Shown one piece after another: positions 61,201-64,000 of a stretch of DNA of 64,000 nucleotides. The DNA lies in the NCBI RefSeq assembly GCF_004210375.1, contig NC_134831.1, positions 46,906,035 through 46,970,034 of the forward strand, given 5' to 3'. The notes beneath the pieces were generated by a model, which saw nothing but the letters and a program-made list of their open reading frames with translations, did no database searches and had not been told where the DNA came from. The DNA comes from Tachypleus tridentatus. Its lineage: Eukaryota > Arthropoda > Merostomata > Xiphosura > Limulidae. The number at the start of each line of letters is the position of its first letter. Position 1 is the stretch's first letter. Both the position numbers and the translations under genes were made by a program.

Positions 61201-62434
61201 TGATCAACTCATTTTTGACAGCACTTCAAAAATTTATCAAATGATTTTTGCCCATGTGGTAAAAGAAATCTTTAATATCATAACTTACAAAGCTACATAA
61301 GTTTTGTGAGCCAAGACACATTTATAATTGCAGCCTATTTTACTCTGTCAGAATGCTATATGACATTGTATTCAGTGAGTTTTCTTCTAGCCTTTTGAGT
61401 TTTGGGTTAGTAAATTTCAACCAAAATCTTATTTCTAGGCTATAAGTTCTATGGGTGATGGAATTTTATGTTAACTGTTTTATAAACTTCACACATGTAA
61501 TTTTAATGGAGTTCATATTTATCTATTAAAAATTACCCTTTACACTAACTTGAATTTCAAAAATGATCAGAGAATTAATAGAATAATGTAAACATTATCT
61601 TAACCACATTCAAACTTGCATAAACTGAAATATACCATCAACTAAACCCAGATATAATTTGAGCATTGAAGGAGTCAGTTGGGTTAATAGATGTTTTTGT
61701 TGAATGTGTATCTTACAAGTTTGCTATCTATTCTGTCCTAGGGTTTAATCTTCCAAACTTTTTATGGTATGGGATATTGAAGGTGATAGTTTGAGCATAG
61801 TTTATCTGTTACAAACACACAATTTCAGATACGTTTCTGATAAATAACAACTTACTATAAACAACCTGTATACTACTGAAAAAAATTTATAAAAGGAAAA
61901 AAAACTATTTCAACAGCAACTGATGAATATAAAAATTTCCTTCCTTGCAAAAAGTATTATAACAGTGAAATTTAAAATATCTTAGTAAATGCAGTATAGT
62001 TTCACTTTGTTGAACATTACATTGCCCTCTCCACATGAATATTAAATTGGAAATGGAAAAGCTTTTTATCTGATCTCTTATACTATAACTATTTTAGATT
62101 CGTTGACTTTCAGTAATTTAATACTTGTAAGTACACTGCATATTTATGAATAAATTATTCAACAATTCAAAAGGATTGAATAAATATGAATTTATTGTGA
62201 TTTTATAAGTTTTTCATGGTAAAACTTCCATTTGAAGTTATATTAAATATGAGAATTAAACTTTTTTTCAATAAATTTTGTTTATGTTGGTATTTCAATA
62301 TATTTTGTTCCTAAGAAGTTAACCATCCTCTTTCCTTTGACATGGTTTAATTGATGATTTAAACTGATTTGATGTTTTAGTGTAATTTTACTACAAGGTT
62401 ATCACATTATTTTTTTTAAATTTGTGTGTGCATG
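58245..62434. other. T-rich non-coding stretch
   Basis: Apart from the SINE-like repeat at 59.3 kb nothing is recognised. An 86-codon open stretch on the minus strand (60433-60173) is the longest here. It lacks any family motif I know and sits in A+T-rich DNA, so I do not call it a gene. Confidence 0.4.
59300..59475 (-). repeat. tRNA-like SINE of a further family
   Basis: Read leftward, the head is GTGGCCCAGTGATTAGTGCACTGG, followed by 'gacaagtagtcagaagattgcagc', a tRNA-like A and anticodon-arm pattern. Further in, 'cacttt-acccaaattattt' and a TACCC motif follow. It is unlike families A to C. Only one copy is seen in the window. Confidence 0.5.
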
Positions 62435-62444
62435 TTATTTCCAC

Positions 62445-63465
62445 CTGTTCCATACATGGACTATGGTCCTGTATTCAAGGCTCGGCTCTGTGCCAGCTGG
62501 CAGTTGACTTGAAGTGAGCAACGTGAAAACAAGCTTTTCCAAATCAAACCCTATATTGGATTTTGGCTGTCTTGCTTTTGTAAGGATCGGAAGGAGGAAG
62601 TTGTTCCGACTAGACTACACATTGGTCAGTTTTTTAACTCATCATTTTCTTTTATCTGGAACTGATACACTGATGTGTAGTCTAACACTGGTCTCAATAA
62701 GCCACATTTTACTTTCTTGCCATAGTTACGACTCTCAACGACCATTTTAAACGTGTTCTGTCCCAAGGTTTGTCCATAACATTAAACAAGTGTTATTGGT
62801 GATGGTGACACTGTCCACCTTGGTAATGTTTTTTAGTTTTTTAAAGACCATTACTCTTTTTAATGCTATACAAGTTTTTTTAATTTATACATTAGAACTT
62901 TTTTAATGTTATTCCCTTTTAAGAATCAAAGTCCATCTAGTTCAATATTAAATTAGAAAATGGCTGTAATGTTAAATAACTCGAAATCAGGACTGGAAAG
63001 GCCAACTTTAGGTGACTAATGCTGCTGTTTGAACTATCCATTTGAACTTCCTGTTAGCCATCCTGGGAAATTATTAAAATTTTGCTGCTGGTCTTTTAAA
63101 ACTTTTATTCCTTTACTTTTTGAAAATGGCCATAATGTCAAATAACTTGAAACCAGGACCGGAAAGGCCAATTTCAGGTGACTGATGGTGGTTTTTGTAC
63201 ATACCTGTTAGTCTTCCTGGCAAGTTATAATTACAATTATGCTACAGAAAGTCCTTTACAACTTGTTTTACTGTGGTTTTTCTCTTAACGTTATAGACTA
63301 GATGTAATCATTGGTTTTAATACTATTTGTATTTTAAACTTTTTGTTTTATCTTAATTTCCTTTTATGACTTTTACTAAATTTACTTTTAACTTTTTACC
63401 AGATGATTGGCACAGATAGCCTAGCTGCTTTGTGCCATAAAACATGAAATCAACCAACCAACCAA
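62445..63465 (+). mobile_element. 5'-truncated copy of the same LINE
   Basis: This 1,021-base copy begins inside the C-terminal domain (CCATACATGGACTATGG) and runs to the 3' tail, a CAAC-type repeat at about 63450. It is flanked by a perfect 10-bp target-site duplication TTATTTCCAC (62435-62444 and 63466-63475). An open stretch of 78 codons (62514-62750) still reads like the family C-terminus (SNPILDFG). Such 5' truncation is typical of target-primed reverse transcription. Confidence 0.92.
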
Positions 63466-63800
63466 TTATTTCCACATCATTTTGTCCTTATATTTTATCA
63501 AATCAGAAAGAATATTTACATGGTATAATTGCTTTTAAACTTTACTGGTTATATATCATCCTATTATTGGTTTTGTAAATGTTAAGATATCTGTTAATCA
63601 TAGAAACTTGCACACAACATTTCAAAATGGTGAGATGTAGATTCATTAAAATTATTGAAAAAAGAAATCTTGGTGGTTTCAAGCTTGAACATGCCTTAAA
63701 ATTTAAATCCATGATATTAATTTTTTTTTTTTTTAAATCCCAAGACTACTTATGACAGTTGTGGCACCTTAGATGCTGATGAATTATTGTTCATTTTCAG

Positions 63801-64000
63801 GCAATTTTTTTTCTGGTGGCACCCATCTCCTTTCTGAGTAGCTATCCTTTACTTAACAGTGAAACACTAGAAGAAAGGAACCTAGTCAACATCATCTGCT
63901 GCCAACTCATAGGTTGCTCTTGTACCAATAAATAGTAGGATTGACCAACACATAGTGCTCACCATAGTCAAAAGGGCATCATGTTCAATGAAAGGGATTC
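63801..64000 (-). repeat. tRNA-derived SINE, family A, cut by the window end
   Basis: It is a diverged copy with landmarks 'ccaactcataggttgctcttgtaccaa' and 'agggcatcatgtt'. It ends at 64000 within the B box region (AAAGGGATTC). Confidence 0.8.

Noticed and set aside
1..64000. CRISPR arrays, bacterial operons, phage genes
   Set aside because: No regularly spaced short repeats with unique spacers and no prokaryotic gene layout. The split Rab gene and SINEs show a eukaryotic genome.

Overview
The window is eukaryotic and A+T-rich. It has split genes with GT-AG introns and a dense load of decayed transposons, and no prokaryotic gene organisation. At least three families of tRNA-derived SINEs are present, together with an I/R1-like LINE that carries RNase H. 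The commonest SINE has a tail reading roughly 'ctaatttagcagtgtaagactag' on the opposite strand, which I associate from memory with horseshoe crab (Xiphosura) genomes. I therefore infer a chelicerate, most likely a horseshoe crab. The sequence alone does not prove this.

One protein-coding gene can be reconstructed. Seven coding exons on the minus strand (35658 down to 14837) join in consistent phases to encode about 200 residues of a Rab34/Rab36-type small GTPase, with G1 to G5 motifs in order. The C-terminal exon(s), with the prenylation cysteines, were not found and probably lie below position 1. A likely promoter and non-coding first exon lie near 44.5-44.7 kb. An NRF1-like palindrome and two CACGTG E-boxes, one in a CLEAR-like context, sit there, followed by a strong donor on the minus strand. 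A second promoter-like block with NRF1, CCAAT and E-box motifs sits at 55.07-55.26 kb and points right. Its gene would lie mostly outside the window.

Layout: 0-14 kb holds a hAT transposase relic (3.9-4.8 kb), a Penelope-like relic with a GIY-YIG domain (8.3-9.3 kb) and a 3.5-kb internally deleted LINE (9.4-13.0 kb). 14.8-35.7 kb is the Rab gene body. Its introns hold a degenerate minisatellite, CR1-like LINE scraps, a mariner relic, a (TG)n tract and a transposon-like element derived from 28S rDNA. 35.8-41.8 kb is a complete-length copy of the LINE (ORF1, endonuclease, reverse transcriptase, RNase H), bounded by a perfect 12-bp target-site duplication and inactivated by frameshifts. 45-54 kb is a SINE-rich zone. 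It also holds a Ty3/gypsy relic with integrase upstream of reverse transcriptase (Gmr1-like order), and inside that relic a 217-bp TTAA-flanked inverted-repeat element that contains a piece of 28S rRNA. 57-64 kb holds CR1-like and Penelope-like fragments, a 5'-truncated copy of the LINE with a 10-bp duplication, and a SINE that runs off the end.

The features that stand out are the two 28S-rDNA-bearing inverted-repeat elements, the Gmr1-like retroelement order, the full definition of one LINE family from three copies, and the Rab34/36 gene with a CLEAR-like promoter.
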